Shown here: piece by piece, positions 1-5,204 of the stretch
Layout: every line of letters starts with the position of its first letter
Position numbering within the stretch: position 1 is the first letter of the stretch
From: an uncultured Candidatus Saccharibacteria bacterium
Lineage (GTDB): Bacteria > Patescibacteria > Saccharimonadia > Saccharimonadales > UBA1547
Direction: 5' to 3'
Assembly: GCA_946886635.1 (NCBI GenBank)
Contig: CAMPIW010000013.1
Coordinates: forward strand, 1 to 7,620
DNA length: 7,620 bases
Position numbers and translations under genes: made by a program
The notes under the pieces: model-generated
Databases searched by the model: none
Told to the model about the DNA's origin: nothing
What the model saw: the letters and a program-made list of their open reading frames with translations, nothing else

Positions 1-4
1 GTTT

Positions 5-10
5 TATAAT
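5..10 (+). promoter_or_regulatory. Perfect -10 box immediately before the first pilin-like gene
   Basis: The hexamer TATAAT lies at 5-10 and the ATG of the pilin-like gene is at 17, with 6 nt between them. A transcript from this box would start at or within a base or two of the ATG, so the mRNA would be leaderless. There is no Shine-Dalgarno sequence in the gap, which fits. The -35 region is outside the window, so the promoter cannot be fully judged. Confidence 0.5.
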
Positions 11-16
11 ATTTAT

Positions 17-352
17 ATGATAAAGTTTTTTGCACAAGGTGCACTTCAGTCTGGTGTAGAGGCAGCGCGTGGTACCGGCGTTCCTTCGCAGCTTATTGGT
101 GATGCGGGGATTATTACCACCATTACGAACACTCTTCTGTTTATCGTTGGCGCTTTAGCCGTCATTATGATCATTTTTGGCGGGATTCGCTACGCAACCT
201 CAGCTGGTAACGCATCTTCGGTGACCGCCGCAAAAAACACCATTCTTTACGCTATTGTTGGCTTAATTATCGCTTTCTTGGCGTTCGCGGCAGTAAACTG
301 GGTACTTGGCGCAGTTACACCGGGCGGATCAAGCGGCTTTACGAACGTTTAG
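17..352 (+). CDS. Pilin-like two-helix membrane protein (T4SS pilin/VirB2-like), copy 1, without signal peptide
   Basis: This 111-residue protein has two hydrophobic helices at about residues 33-57 and 74-97. They are joined by a short polar loop carrying SAGNASSVTAAKNT, the layout of VirB2/TrbC-type pilin subunits and of the small pilins of CPR type IV secretion-like loci. From residue 32 on it is about three quarters identical by eye to the gene at 2019-2426. It lacks that gene's signal peptide: its residues 4-20 align with the first residues of the other protein around the predicted cleavage point. The frame stays open upstream to the window edge, so an earlier start cannot be excluded. 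However, the visible upstream codons (FYNIY) are not a signal-peptide core, and TATAAT lies at 5-10, so the ATG at 17 is preferred. The likely location is the inner membrane with a role as an apparatus subunit; the exact function is inferred from family resemblance. Confidence 0.75.
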   Translation: MIKFFAQGALQSGVEAARGTGVPSQLIGDAGIITTITNTLLFIVGALAVIMIIFGGIRYATSAGNASSVTAAKNTILYAIVGLIIAFLAFAAVNWVLGAVTPGGSSGFTNV

Positions 353-360
353 AAAATAAA

Positions 361-395
361 AAGCCCTGGTACACTTTCGCGTATCAGGGCTTTTT
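361..395. terminator. Bidirectional intrinsic terminator between pilin copy 1 and tRNA-Ser
   Basis: A 12-bp stem (361-372 with 381-392, one G-U pair) closes an 8-nt loop. It is followed by a T run on the plus strand (391-395). On the opposite strand the A-rich stretch 353-362 becomes a TTTTTATTTT tail. It can therefore end the plus-strand pilin transcript and, read the other way, the tRNA-Ser transcript that finishes at 409. Confidence 0.85.
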
Positions 396-408
396 GCATG
401 TACAAACT

Positions 409-496
409 TGGCGGAGAGGGAGAGATTCGAACTCTCGGTGAGTCTCCCCACGACGGTTTTCAAGACCGTTACCATAAACCACTCGGTCACCTCTCC
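409..496 (-). tRNA. trnS: tRNA-Ser, anticodon UGA, with encoded CCA
   Basis: On the minus strand the 7-bp acceptor stem is GGAGAGG (496-490) with CCTCTCC (419-413). G is the discriminator base (412) and a genomically encoded CCA follows (411-409). The anticodon arm is ACGGT-CTTGAAA-ACCGT with anticodon TGA (462-460 on the minus strand), which reads UCA and other UCN serine codons. A long variable arm (GTGGG with CTCAC, one wobble) is the class II feature expected of serine tRNA. The T arm contains GAGAG-TTCGAAT-CTCTC. The gene lies 38 nt downstream of the comF stop on the same strand and runs into the terminator at 361-395. Confidence 0.96.
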
Positions 497-513
497 AAGT
501 AAAGTACTTGGTT

Positions 514-542
514 ATTTTAACAGATTGAATCAAATCAGTCGA
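514..542 (-). promoter_or_regulatory. Candidate promoter of tRNA-Ser
   Basis: On the minus strand TCGACT (542-537, 4 of 6 to TTGACA) is separated by 17 nt from TAAAAT (519-514, 5 of 6 to TATAAT). The predicted start is around 507, about 10 nt before the tRNA 5' end. The -35 box overlaps the comF stop codon. Read-through from comF is an alternative source of this tRNA. Confidence 0.4.
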
Positions 543-1224
543 GAGGTTGATAGGCGAGCGTCGCTACCCAAACAGTCGCGCCGGCTTCTTTTAGTAGCCG
601 GGCGGCTGAAAGAAGAGTAGAACCGGTGGTTACAACGTCATCTACCAGTAGCACGGGCGCATCGGTAGGTATGAATTGAGGACTCAGCGCAAACGCTCGA
701 CTCGATTGCTCTTGTCGTTCGCTTTTTCCTACACGGTGTTGGGTATCGCTATTTATTCGTATAAGTACCCGGTTAATTGGCATATTTCGCATACTCGCCA
801 GATGCCGAACCAACAGCTCAATATGGTCATAGCCTCTTTGGCGAATATGTGATCTAACTGTAGGAATGGGAACAATCTGAGTAGTAGCTGGAAGCAAGGG
901 GAGAGTTTCATGAAACAATTCCGCCAAAGGCAACGCTGCGGCCTTCGTATTTTGGAACTTCAATCTGTTAATAGTCTCTTCCAACGCGCCAGTCCGATCT
1001 CCCACCACAAAGGCTCGCTGGATAGGTGAATTGTGAATGGCGCAAACACCGCCGTTTTGAGGTTTTCCGCACAATATACAGCCCATAAATGGCTCATGAA
1101 TGATGTCATATTTACAATCTGGACATAAAATAGCTTCCATTTTAGCACATCCAGAACAGGGGTGTGGAGCTAAAATATTCAACACACGCTCAATCATTGT
1201 ATTTTTTACGTTTACACCACCCAT
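535..1224 (-). CDS. comF: ComF-family phosphoribosyltransferase-like protein
   Basis: The 229-residue product has the ComF/ComFC architecture. An N-terminal zinc-ribbon-like part carries C23-x2-C26 and C34-x2-C37, plus C49, C52 and C61. It is followed by a type I phosphoribosyltransferase domain with the family motif VPIPTVRSHIRQRGYDH (residues 118-134) and the PRPP-binding loop VLLVDDVVTTGST (191-203). The two adjacent aspartates followed by TTGST are the expected binding residues. In competent bacteria ComFC is needed for uptake or integration of transforming DNA; the family is also widespread in CPR genomes, where the role is untested. A start at 1224 is chosen because a TATAAT lies exactly 7 nt upstream of it, suggesting leaderless expression. 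An alternative ATG at 1197 would give 220 residues and an N terminus (MIERVLNIL) more usual for the family. Neither start has a Shine-Dalgarno sequence. Confidence 0.9.
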   Translation of the reverse strand: MGGVNVKNTMIERVLNILAPHPCSGCAKMEAILCPDCKYDIIHEPFMGCILCGKPQNGGVCAIHNSPIQRAFVVGDRTGALEETINRLKFQNTKAAALPLAELFHETLPLLPATTQIVPIPTVRSHIRQRGYDHIELLVRHLASMRNMPINRVLIRINSDTQHRVGKSERQEQSSRAFALSPQFIPTDAPVLLVDDVVTTGSTLLSAARLLKEAGATVWVATLAYQPLD

Positions 1225-1228
1225 TTAG

Positions 1229-1257
1229 TTGATTATACCGCACAACCTCGTTATAAT
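1229..1257 (+). promoter_or_regulatory. Promoter of hsp20
   Basis: TTGATT (1229-1234, 4 of 6 to TTGACA) and TATAAT (1252-1257, 6 of 6) are separated by exactly 17 nt. The predicted start near 1264 gives a 5' leader of about 40 nt carrying the Shine-Dalgarno sequence at 1295-1300. The -35 box shares bases with the minus-strand -10 box of comF (1232-1237). No CIRCE inverted repeat is seen. Confidence 0.7.
1232..1237 (-). promoter_or_regulatory. -10 box of comF (leaderless arrangement)
   Basis: Minus-strand TATAAT at 1237-1232 is followed by 7 nt and then the ATG at 1224. The expected transcription start falls on or next to the start codon. No convincing -35 is seen 17 nt upstream. The box overlaps the -35 of the divergent hsp20 promoter, so polymerase binding in the two directions should be mutually exclusive. 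Confidence 0.55.
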
Positions 1258-1294
1258 ACGAAAGACTATTTGTCAAATGAGCCTAGAGAAAAGT

Positions 1295-1300
1295 GGAGGA
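1295..1300 (+). promoter_or_regulatory. Ribosome binding site deciding the hsp20 start
   Basis: GGAGGA lies 4 nt before the ATG at 1305. This favours that ATG over the in-frame GTG at 1293, which has no Shine-Dalgarno of its own and overlaps this site. Confidence 0.85.
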
Positions 1301-1304
1301 TATC

Positions 1305-1766
1305 ATGGCCCGTAAACCAAACGAAGATCTACTCATCGAGGACGAGCTCGCAGCAGCTTTCCTTAGTGATGATGACCTGACACAAACCGACCCGACCGCT
1401 CCTACAAGCGATGACAACTGGGACGACAGCCAAGAAGAATTCTTGGGTCAACTTGCCGTTGATGTCTATGAAACAGAAGAGAAGCTTCTTGTTAAAGCCC
1501 GCACAGCTGGTGTAAACAAAGAAGACCTTGATGTGAGCATTAGCGACGGCATCCTAACAATCAGCGGCACCCTAAGCAGTGGTGATGACGCTGAAGCAAC
1601 CAACTGGCACATCCAAGAGTGTTACTGGGGCGAATTCAGTCGAACACTTGCACTTCCTGTAAGTGTAAAAGAAGACGAAGTCGACGCAGTCCTTAAAGAT
1701 GGCGTGCTTACGATCAGCTTTAGCAAGATCAAGCAAGAACAAGCAAAGCGCATTCAAATTCAATAG
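1305..1766 (+). CDS. hsp20: Hsp20 family small heat-shock protein
   Basis: This 153-residue ATP-independent chaperone binds unfolding proteins in the cytoplasm. The alpha-crystallin domain spans about residues 50-141. It contains the typical ECYWGEFSRTLALP segment (105-118) and the signature AVLKDGVLTISFSK (128-141). The C-terminal tail ends with an I-x-I motif (I150, I152) used in oligomer assembly. The N-terminal arm is unusually acidic: about 15 of the first 50 residues are D or E, against 2 basic ones. The start at 1305 is set by the strong ribosome binding site just upstream. The gene has its own promoter, divergent from comF, and its own terminator, so it looks monocistronic. The family assignment is secure. 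Confidence 0.95.
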   Translation: MARKPNEDLLIEDELAAAFLSDDDLTQTDPTAPTSDDNWDDSQEEFLGQLAVDVYETEEKLLVKARTAGVNKEDLDVSISDGILTISGTLSSGDDAEATNWHIQECYWGEFSRTLALPVSVKEDEVDAVLKDGVLTISFSKIKQEQAKRIQIQ

Positions 1767-1792
1767 TCTCGTATTTGATAAAGCCTAGCGGC

Positions 1793-1824
1793 AAATACTC
1801 CCCCAGAAGGGGAGTATTTATTTT
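1793..1824 (+). terminator. Intrinsic terminator of hsp20
   Basis: A perfect 11-bp stem (1793-1803 with 1809-1819) closes a 5-nt loop and is followed by a T-rich tail (TTTATTTTG). It lies 26 nt after the hsp20 stop codon. Confidence 0.9.
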
Positions 1825-1828
1825 GTAA

Positions 1829-1964
1829 ATGGAGCGGGCTTGAGCACCCTTTCTCCGTTATTGGACACTATCGCGTAACCAAAGAATCCTAAGGCGTAGA
1901 GACCCTTAGGGTTCATTGCGTGAAGCTAGTTCCAATAACGGAGAAAGGGTACTCAAGCCACCAT
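1829..1964. repeat. 136-nt near-perfect palindrome (foldback element or structured RNA)
   Basis: The arm 1837-1870 pairs with 1927-1959 in 33 base pairs, with one mismatch (1845/1951) and one bulged base (1866). An outer ATGG/CCAT pairing (1829-1832 with 1961-1964) extends it. Inside is an asymmetric internal loop and a second 11-bp stem (1884-1894 with 1904-1914, one G-U) closing a 9-nt loop. The element contains no plausible gene and no visible promoter. It sits alone between the hsp20 terminator and the oppositely oriented pilin terminator. This could be a MITE-like foldback sequence, a structured non-coding RNA, or a chromosomal palindrome with another role. Sequence alone does not decide between these. 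Confidence 0.85.
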
Positions 1965-1970
1965 GTTCAA

Positions 1971-2004
1971 ATAAAATAACCCCCCTTTAGGGAGGCTATT
2001 TTAT
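1971..2004 (-). terminator. Intrinsic terminator of the pilin gene at 2019-2426
   Basis: On the minus strand the stem 2004-1990 pairs with 1985-1971, with two mismatched pairs and a 4-nt loop. It ends in a T-rich run (TTATTTTATTTG). It lies 14 nt past the stop codon of the pilin gene. The A/T-rich outer arms could also give weak termination on the plus strand. Confidence 0.7.
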
Positions 2005-2018
2005 CAGAAAGGATTCTA

Positions 2019-2426
2019 TTACATTGTTGCGCCACTACCAGGAGTGATTGCAACGAGTACCCAGTTCACAAGTGCAAATGCTAGGAAGGCAATAACAAGC
2101 CCGATGATAGCATACATAATTGTGTTCTTTGCGGCAGTTACCGAAGCGGCATTACCAGCAGATGTTGTGTAACGGATACCACCCCAAATCAGCATAATCA
2201 CACAGATTGCACCGATGATGAAGAGCATAACGTTTACAACAGTAGTGAAGATTGAACCGTCACCACCAAATAGTGTGTCTGGAACACCGTCACCCCTAGC
2301 GCTGTTAATACCGTTTTGTACTGCGTTTTGAGCTTCTACTGTTGTTGCCACTGGTACGAGAAGAGCCGTTACCGCAAGTGCAAATGCAGCTACAACAAGG
2401 GACAGCTTTTTAATAATTGTTTTCAT
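2019..2426 (-). CDS. Pilin-like two-helix protein with signal peptide, copy E
   Basis: The 135-residue precursor has a signal peptide (K-rich start, hydrophobic core at about 8-25) with likely cleavage after VEA at residue 32. A short exported segment follows, then helices at about 62-84 and 101-127. The loop between them carries SAGNAASVTAAKNT. It is the closest relative in the window of the plus-strand copy at 17-352. No conserved type IV prepilin leader (GFxxxE) is present, so it resembles VirB2/TrbC-type T4SS pilins rather than type IV pili. It is the last of five minus-strand pilin genes but is separated from them by 90 nt and has its own promoter and terminator. It can therefore be expressed at a different level from the other four. 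A modest Shine-Dalgarno (AAAGGA) precedes the ATG by about 12 nt. Confidence 0.8.
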   Translation of the reverse strand: MKTIIKKLSLVVAAFALAVTALLVPVATTVEAQNAVQNGINSARGDGVPDTLFGGDGSIFTTVVNVMLFIIGAICVIMLIWGGIRYTTSAGNAASVTAAKNTIMYAIIGLVIAFLAFALVNWVLVAITPGSGATM

Positions 2427-2461
2427 TGTTCTTAAATTCCTTTCTTATGAAATCTAGGTTA

Positions 2462-2490
2462 GTTATAGCAGATTTTTAATGGTTTGTTAA
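2462..2490 (-). promoter_or_regulatory. Promoter of the pilin gene at 2019-2426
   Basis: On the minus strand TTAACA (2490-2485, 5 of 6) lies 17 nt before TATAAC (2467-2462, 5 of 6). A TG one base upstream of the -10 makes it an extended -10. The predicted start is near 2455, giving a leader of about 28 nt. Confidence 0.7.
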
Positions 2491-2516
2491 CCCCTAGTCG
2501 TTATCGAGGGCGCATT

Positions 2517-2891
2517 TTAAAATAGTTGGAAGACCCAGTTCACCAACGCAAAGGCGATAAAAGCAACGACAAGACCCACTACCGAGTACAATAAGGTATT
2601 TTTTGCTTTTGCCACTTTCCCGGCGTCACCACCAGAGATAACATAGAAAATACCCGATACGATAATCATAATTACCGCTAACGATCCGACCAAGAAAAGG
2701 AGCACGTTAACGACGGTTCCAATTAAGCTTTCGGCGTTCTCATTTTTATTATCACAAATGGTTGAACTTCCGCCATTGCCACATACGTCGGCTAATGGAT
2801 CGAGTGCGCCAACGGTTGTTGCCGGCACTAGGGCAAAAGCACCCACTATGGCAACAGCAAACGTGGCAATTAATAGTTTAAATCTTTTCAT
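2517..2891 (-). CDS. Pilin-like two-helix protein with signal peptide, copy D
   Basis: The 124-residue precursor has a signal peptide with likely cleavage after VGA (residue 29). Next comes an exported segment with two cysteines (C37, C46) that could form a disulfide. Membrane helices follow at about 56-84 and 99-121. The inter-helix loop SGGDAGKVAKAKNT is almost the same as in the adjacent copy C, so the two form a sequence pair. The start ATG overlaps the stop of copy C by one base (TAATG). It is preceded by GGGAGG 8 nt upstream, inside the end of copy C, so translation should be coupled. It is the last gene of the tight four-gene run. Function as a T4SS-like pilus or channel subunit is inferred from family resemblance. 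Confidence 0.8.
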   Translation of the reverse strand: MKRFKLLIATFAVAIVGAFALVPATTVGALDPLADVCGNGGSSTICDNKNENAESLIGTVVNVLLFLVGSLAVIMIIVSGIFYVISGGDAGKVAKAKNTLLYSVVGLVVAFIAFALVNWVFQLF

Positions 2892-3181
2892 TAGTTGAAC
2901 CTCCCAATGACAAAGTTTGTAATAGCAAATGCACTTATGACGATAATGAGCCCGACAATCGAGTAAACAAGAAGGTTTTTTGCTTTTGCAACGCGTCCGG
3001 CATCACCCGACGATATAACGTACATAACACCGGCAAAAATAATGACGATTACTGCAACCACACCAGCCAAGAAGTAGGCGAGGTTAAGGCCGTTTTGTAA
3101 TAGCTGATCACCGCTACCAGTTGGAATACCAACCTCACCGGCGTTTATTTTTTGTGCGAATTGGATGAGAAACTGTTTCAT
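2891..3181 (-). CDS. Short pilin-like two-helix protein without signal peptide, copy C
   Basis: At 96 residues this is the shortest member of the set. It starts with an amphipathic stretch of about 30 residues that is not a signal peptide, then has helices at about 31-54 and 70-92. The loop SSGDAGRVAKAKN pairs it with copy D. It has no cysteines. The ATG lies 10 nt after the stop of copy B with only a weak purine stretch (AAGAAAG) as a ribosome site. Its stop overlaps the start of copy D by one base. The absence of a signal peptide suggests that it uses its first helix as the membrane signal and may sit in a different orientation or place in the assembly than copies A, B, D and E. This is inference. 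Confidence 0.75.
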   Translation of the reverse strand: MKQFLIQFAQKINAGEVGIPTGSGDQLLQNGLNLAYFLAGVVAVIVIIFAGVMYVISSGDAGRVAKAKNLLVYSIVGLIIVISAFAITNFVIGRFN

Positions 3182-3191
3182 ATATTCTTTC

Positions 3192-3635
3192 TTAGGTAAT
3201 GATACTGAACACTAAGTTATTAAGTGCAACTGCCGCCATGGCAATAACAAGGCCAATAACCGCATTGGTGATGGTTTTGCGTGCTTTTTCTACCTGACCC
3301 GGCGACGAACCACCGGTCATGAATAAAAAGCCGCCGTACATTATGAAGAATATAGCGATGTAGGCAACGATAACGATCGCCATTTCAATACCGTTTAATA
3401 CAATGCGCCAGATAAAGTTTCCGATTCCACCAACGTCATCGGGTGACTTTAGGTCACAAGTTGGGGGGTTGTTATTTGTGAGCCCTCGGTACCACGGCGG
3501 AATACCCAGTACGCGACCCTCGCAGTTCGTTACCGCAGCGCTTGCTGTTTGTGGCGTCGCAACCGCCATTACTGGTGAGGCGATAGCAAAAATAAACAAA
3601 CCGGCGACAAGTAGGTTTTTAAACGTTTTTTTCAT
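3192..3635 (-). CDS. Pilin-like two-helix protein with signal peptide, copy B
   Basis: The 147-residue precursor is read from the ATG at 3635. Starting earlier, at the TTG at 3662, would put charged residues before a signal peptide that already has a normal MKKTFKNLL start. The signal peptide probably ends near ASA (residue 33). The exported segment has C38 and C60, and helices lie at about 78-104 and 122-145. The loop GGSSPGQVEKARK resembles copy A (GGNPEQVKKAR) and differs from copies C, D, E and 1. The start is one base after the TAG of copy A. AGGAGG (3655-3650) lies 14 nt upstream inside copy A, a long spacing that suggests translational coupling or re-initiation. Confidence 0.8.
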   Translation of the reverse strand: MKKTFKNLLVAGLFIFAIASPVMAVATPQTASAAVTNCEGRVLGIPPWYRGLTNNNPPTCDLKSPDDVGGIGNFIWRIVLNGIEMAIVIVAYIAIFFIMYGGFLFMTGGSSPGQVEKARKTITNAVIGLVIAMAAVALNNLVFSIIT

Positions 3636-3636
3636 A

Positions 3637-4041
3637 CTAATTAAATACTCCTCCTGGAACAAGGAAGTTAAGGAGCGTAAACATTAGCCCGAACGCTATA
3701 ACGCCAATGACCACGTTCGTAAAGACAACGCGCGCTTTTTTAACCTGCTCAGGGTTACCGCCAGATGAAGTGTAGAGGACGGCACCGTACACAAGGCCAG
3801 CAAGCGCTAAAACGCCTACACCGACCGTCATAATATTGACTACCATTATAAGCAGGTGCCAAAGACCAGAATCTGCTACGTCGTCACTCTCTCTACTACC
3901 CTCACAGGTGATAATAGACGTTTCAACGCCGCCACACGTATTAGCCAGTGCAGTACCCGTCGGCACAGCCGTAGCCACAATAAGTGGCATTAAAAGCAAC
4001 CCGGCCAACATAACGTTTCGTATTATTTGTTTTATGTTCAT
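3637..4041 (-). CDS. Pilin-like two-helix protein with signal peptide, copy A (first gene of the minus-strand run)
   Basis: From the ATG at 4041 the precursor has 134 residues. It has a signal peptide (MNIKQIIRNV, then a hydrophobic core) cut probably after ALA (residue 33), an exported segment with C36 and C46, and helices at about 61-90 and 106-127. The loop SSGGNPEQVKKAR pairs it with copy B. The reading frame extends upstream to a TTG at 4089 and an ATG at 4071. Those would add a polar N-terminal tail before the signal peptide and have no ribosome site, so 4041 is preferred. No Shine-Dalgarno precedes 4041 either. The gene is followed after one base by copy B. Confidence 0.78.
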   Translation of the reverse strand: MNIKQIIRNVMLAGLLLMPLIVATAVPTGTALANTCGGVETSIITCEGSRESDDVADSGLWHLLIMVVNIMTVGVGVLALAGLVYGAVLYTSSGGNPEQVKKARVVFTNVVIGVIAFGLMFTLLNFLVPGGVFN

Positions 4042-4124
4042 AGTTATATATAGATTACGGGGTTTTTCCATTGATTGCAAGAGGGGCAAGAATGTGGTGA
4101 ATTAGGCATACACTAGGTATACAT

Positions 4125-4130
4125 ATTATA
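4125..4130 (-). promoter_or_regulatory. Candidate -10 box of the pilin operon
   Basis: Minus-strand TATAAT (4130-4125) is a perfect -10. The best -35 is weak (GTGAAA, 18 nt away). The start would be near 4118, giving a leader of about 75 nt without a Shine-Dalgarno. A second possibility is the TATATA stretch ending 5 nt before the ATG at 4041, which would give a leaderless mRNA. Confidence 0.4.
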
Positions 4131-4141
4131 GGCGTAAGCTC

Positions 4142-4170
4142 TTTACTTTTTCACACTTATGTGGTATATA
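4142..4170 (+). promoter_or_regulatory. Candidate promoter of the lipoprotein gene
   Basis: TTTACT (4142-4147) and TATATA (4165-4170) are 17 nt apart, each matching 4 of 6 consensus bases. An overlapping TATAGT (4169-4174) is a better -10 but lacks a -35. The start near 4178 would give a leader of about 63 nt. That leader contains a small inverted repeat, TTCAGT (4183-4188) with ACTGAA (4205-4210), and the ribosome site AGAAGGA (4223-4229). Confidence 0.35.
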
Positions 4171-4240
4171 TAGTACAAACAGTTCAGTAATCAATACTAA
4201 TTAAACTGAATTTTATATAACTAGAAGGAAACATCACCAC

Positions 4241-5194
4241 ATGGATCGCCTCGAATCACAAGTGCCAACGAATTCTACAAACGCTGATACTGAAATTAGC
4301 GCTGCTCGCCGTATTTTAAACGGAACCGGAAACTTTCTTAAAAATGGAAAGAATAGGCTTTCAAAAGCTGCCGTTGTTGGCGTTGTTGGCCTTGCACTTG
4401 TAGGTTGTGGCGCAAACGCTAACGCTGAAGGCCCTGAAGAAACAGCTCCACCTACTAGTACTTCTATTGAGGAAACTCCGACGAGTGAGCCGACTCCAAG
4501 TGAAAGTGAAACTCCAACCGAAACCGCACCTGAAGCCGAAGCACCGTTAGGACTAGAGGATGAAACCGAGTATATCCCTCCCGCCCCTGCCGTTACTCCT
4601 GAAAATCAAGCGCAGCGTCTAGCCGAACTTCAATTTAGTTCAGAAATGACCCCCCAAGAAATGGGTGAGCACTATACCGAAGTAATTAGTAGCTGGGCAA
4701 TGGCCGGTGCGAGCCACGATGCATTTCGTGATTGGCTTGACTCAGCAACCAACGAACTTGATATAGCTACGCCAATTGCAGAGGGCAACCGCAACACCTA
4801 CGCAACAGCGCTGTTCGGGGAAAACCGCGAAAATGTGCCTGATAATATTGGCTTCTTCATCAACAACGCTACGAGAATAAACGAAGCGAATATCATACGA
4901 TACTTATTAAGCACTGGTGACGAAGAGTATCCAAACCCCAATACTGAAAATCGCGAAACTTGGCACGTACAGGCTGTTAACCAGGGCGTAACCGTTGAAG
5001 AACAGACAGATACGAGCCTTACTATTATTGTTCGCCAGATGACGGACAACAATGCAAACTTTACGATGTTTGAGGGTAGCGATGCTGATGGTGAAGGCCA
5101 TGTAGCCGATACTCGCCTTGAGTTTGATATGTCTACTGGCACACCGATTATTACCGGTATGATGATTACGGACGTAGAAACAGATACAGAATAG
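4241..5194 (+). CDS. Predicted lipoprotein of unknown function with a long cytoplasmic N-terminal tail
   Basis: The product has 317 residues. A short hydrophobic stretch (residues 43-55) ends in the lipobox LVGC with C56, so lipid attachment and outward anchoring are likely. About 42 polar residues precede that stretch, far longer than the usual n-region; no other start codon (ATG, GTG or TTG) lies between 4241 and the hydrophobic stretch. Residues 61-120 form a linker rich in E, T, P and S, followed by a folded-looking C-terminal region (about 121-317) that I do not recognise. The ATG has AGAAGGA about 11 nt upstream. The gene is divergent from the pilin run and directly upstream of the VirB6-like gene. 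This suggests a surface or envelope component of the same apparatus, but that is context only. A single-pass membrane protein without lipid is the main alternative. Confidence 0.75.
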   Translation: MDRLESQVPTNSTNADTEISAARRILNGTGNFLKNGKNRLSKAAVVGVVGLALVGCGANANAEGPEETAPPTSTSIEETPTSEPTPSESETPTETAPEAEAPLGLEDETEYIPPAPAVTPENQAQRLAELQFSSEMTPQEMGEHYTEVISSWAMAGASHDAFRDWLDSATNELDIATPIAEGNRNTYATALFGENRENVPDNIGFFINNATRINEANIIRYLLSTGDEEYPNPNTENRETWHVQAVNQGVTVEEQTDTSLTIIVRQMTDNNANFTMFEGSDADGEGHVADTRLEFDMSTGTPIITGMMITDVETDTE

Positions 5195-5204
5195 CGTCTT
5201 TGAC

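Noticed and set aside
17..352. Inverted copies 1 and E as a recombinational switch
   Set aside because: They are oppositely oriented and about three quarters identical in protein, but their DNA has diverged at many codon positions. No long identical stretch for inversion is visible.
408..620. Plus-strand reading frame of 70 codons opposite the tRNA and the end of comF
   Set aside because: It lies antisense to a clear tRNA-Ser and to comF and has no ribosome site. Its residues mirror the tRNA sequence.
1229..1300. CIRCE (HrcA) operator in front of hsp20
   Set aside because: No inverted repeat resembling TTAGCACTC and its complement is present in the leader or promoter.
1572..1763. Minus-strand frame inside hsp20
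   Set aside because: It is fully contained in the strongly supported alpha-crystallin coding region; no ribosome site or family resemblance.
1829..1964. Palindrome as 6S RNA, SRP RNA or an integron attC site
   Set aside because: There is no central bubble of the 6S type, no GGAA-type loop or SRP core, and no RYYYAAC/GTTRRRY boxes at the ends.
2491..2516. Terminator between pilin copies D and E
   Set aside because: A small CCCT/AGGG pairing exists on the minus strand but the stem is short and no T run follows it.
3403..4105. Two plus-strand frames opposite pilin copies A and B
   Set aside because: They are antisense to genes with signal peptides, paired helices and coupled starts. The translated products have no coherent features.
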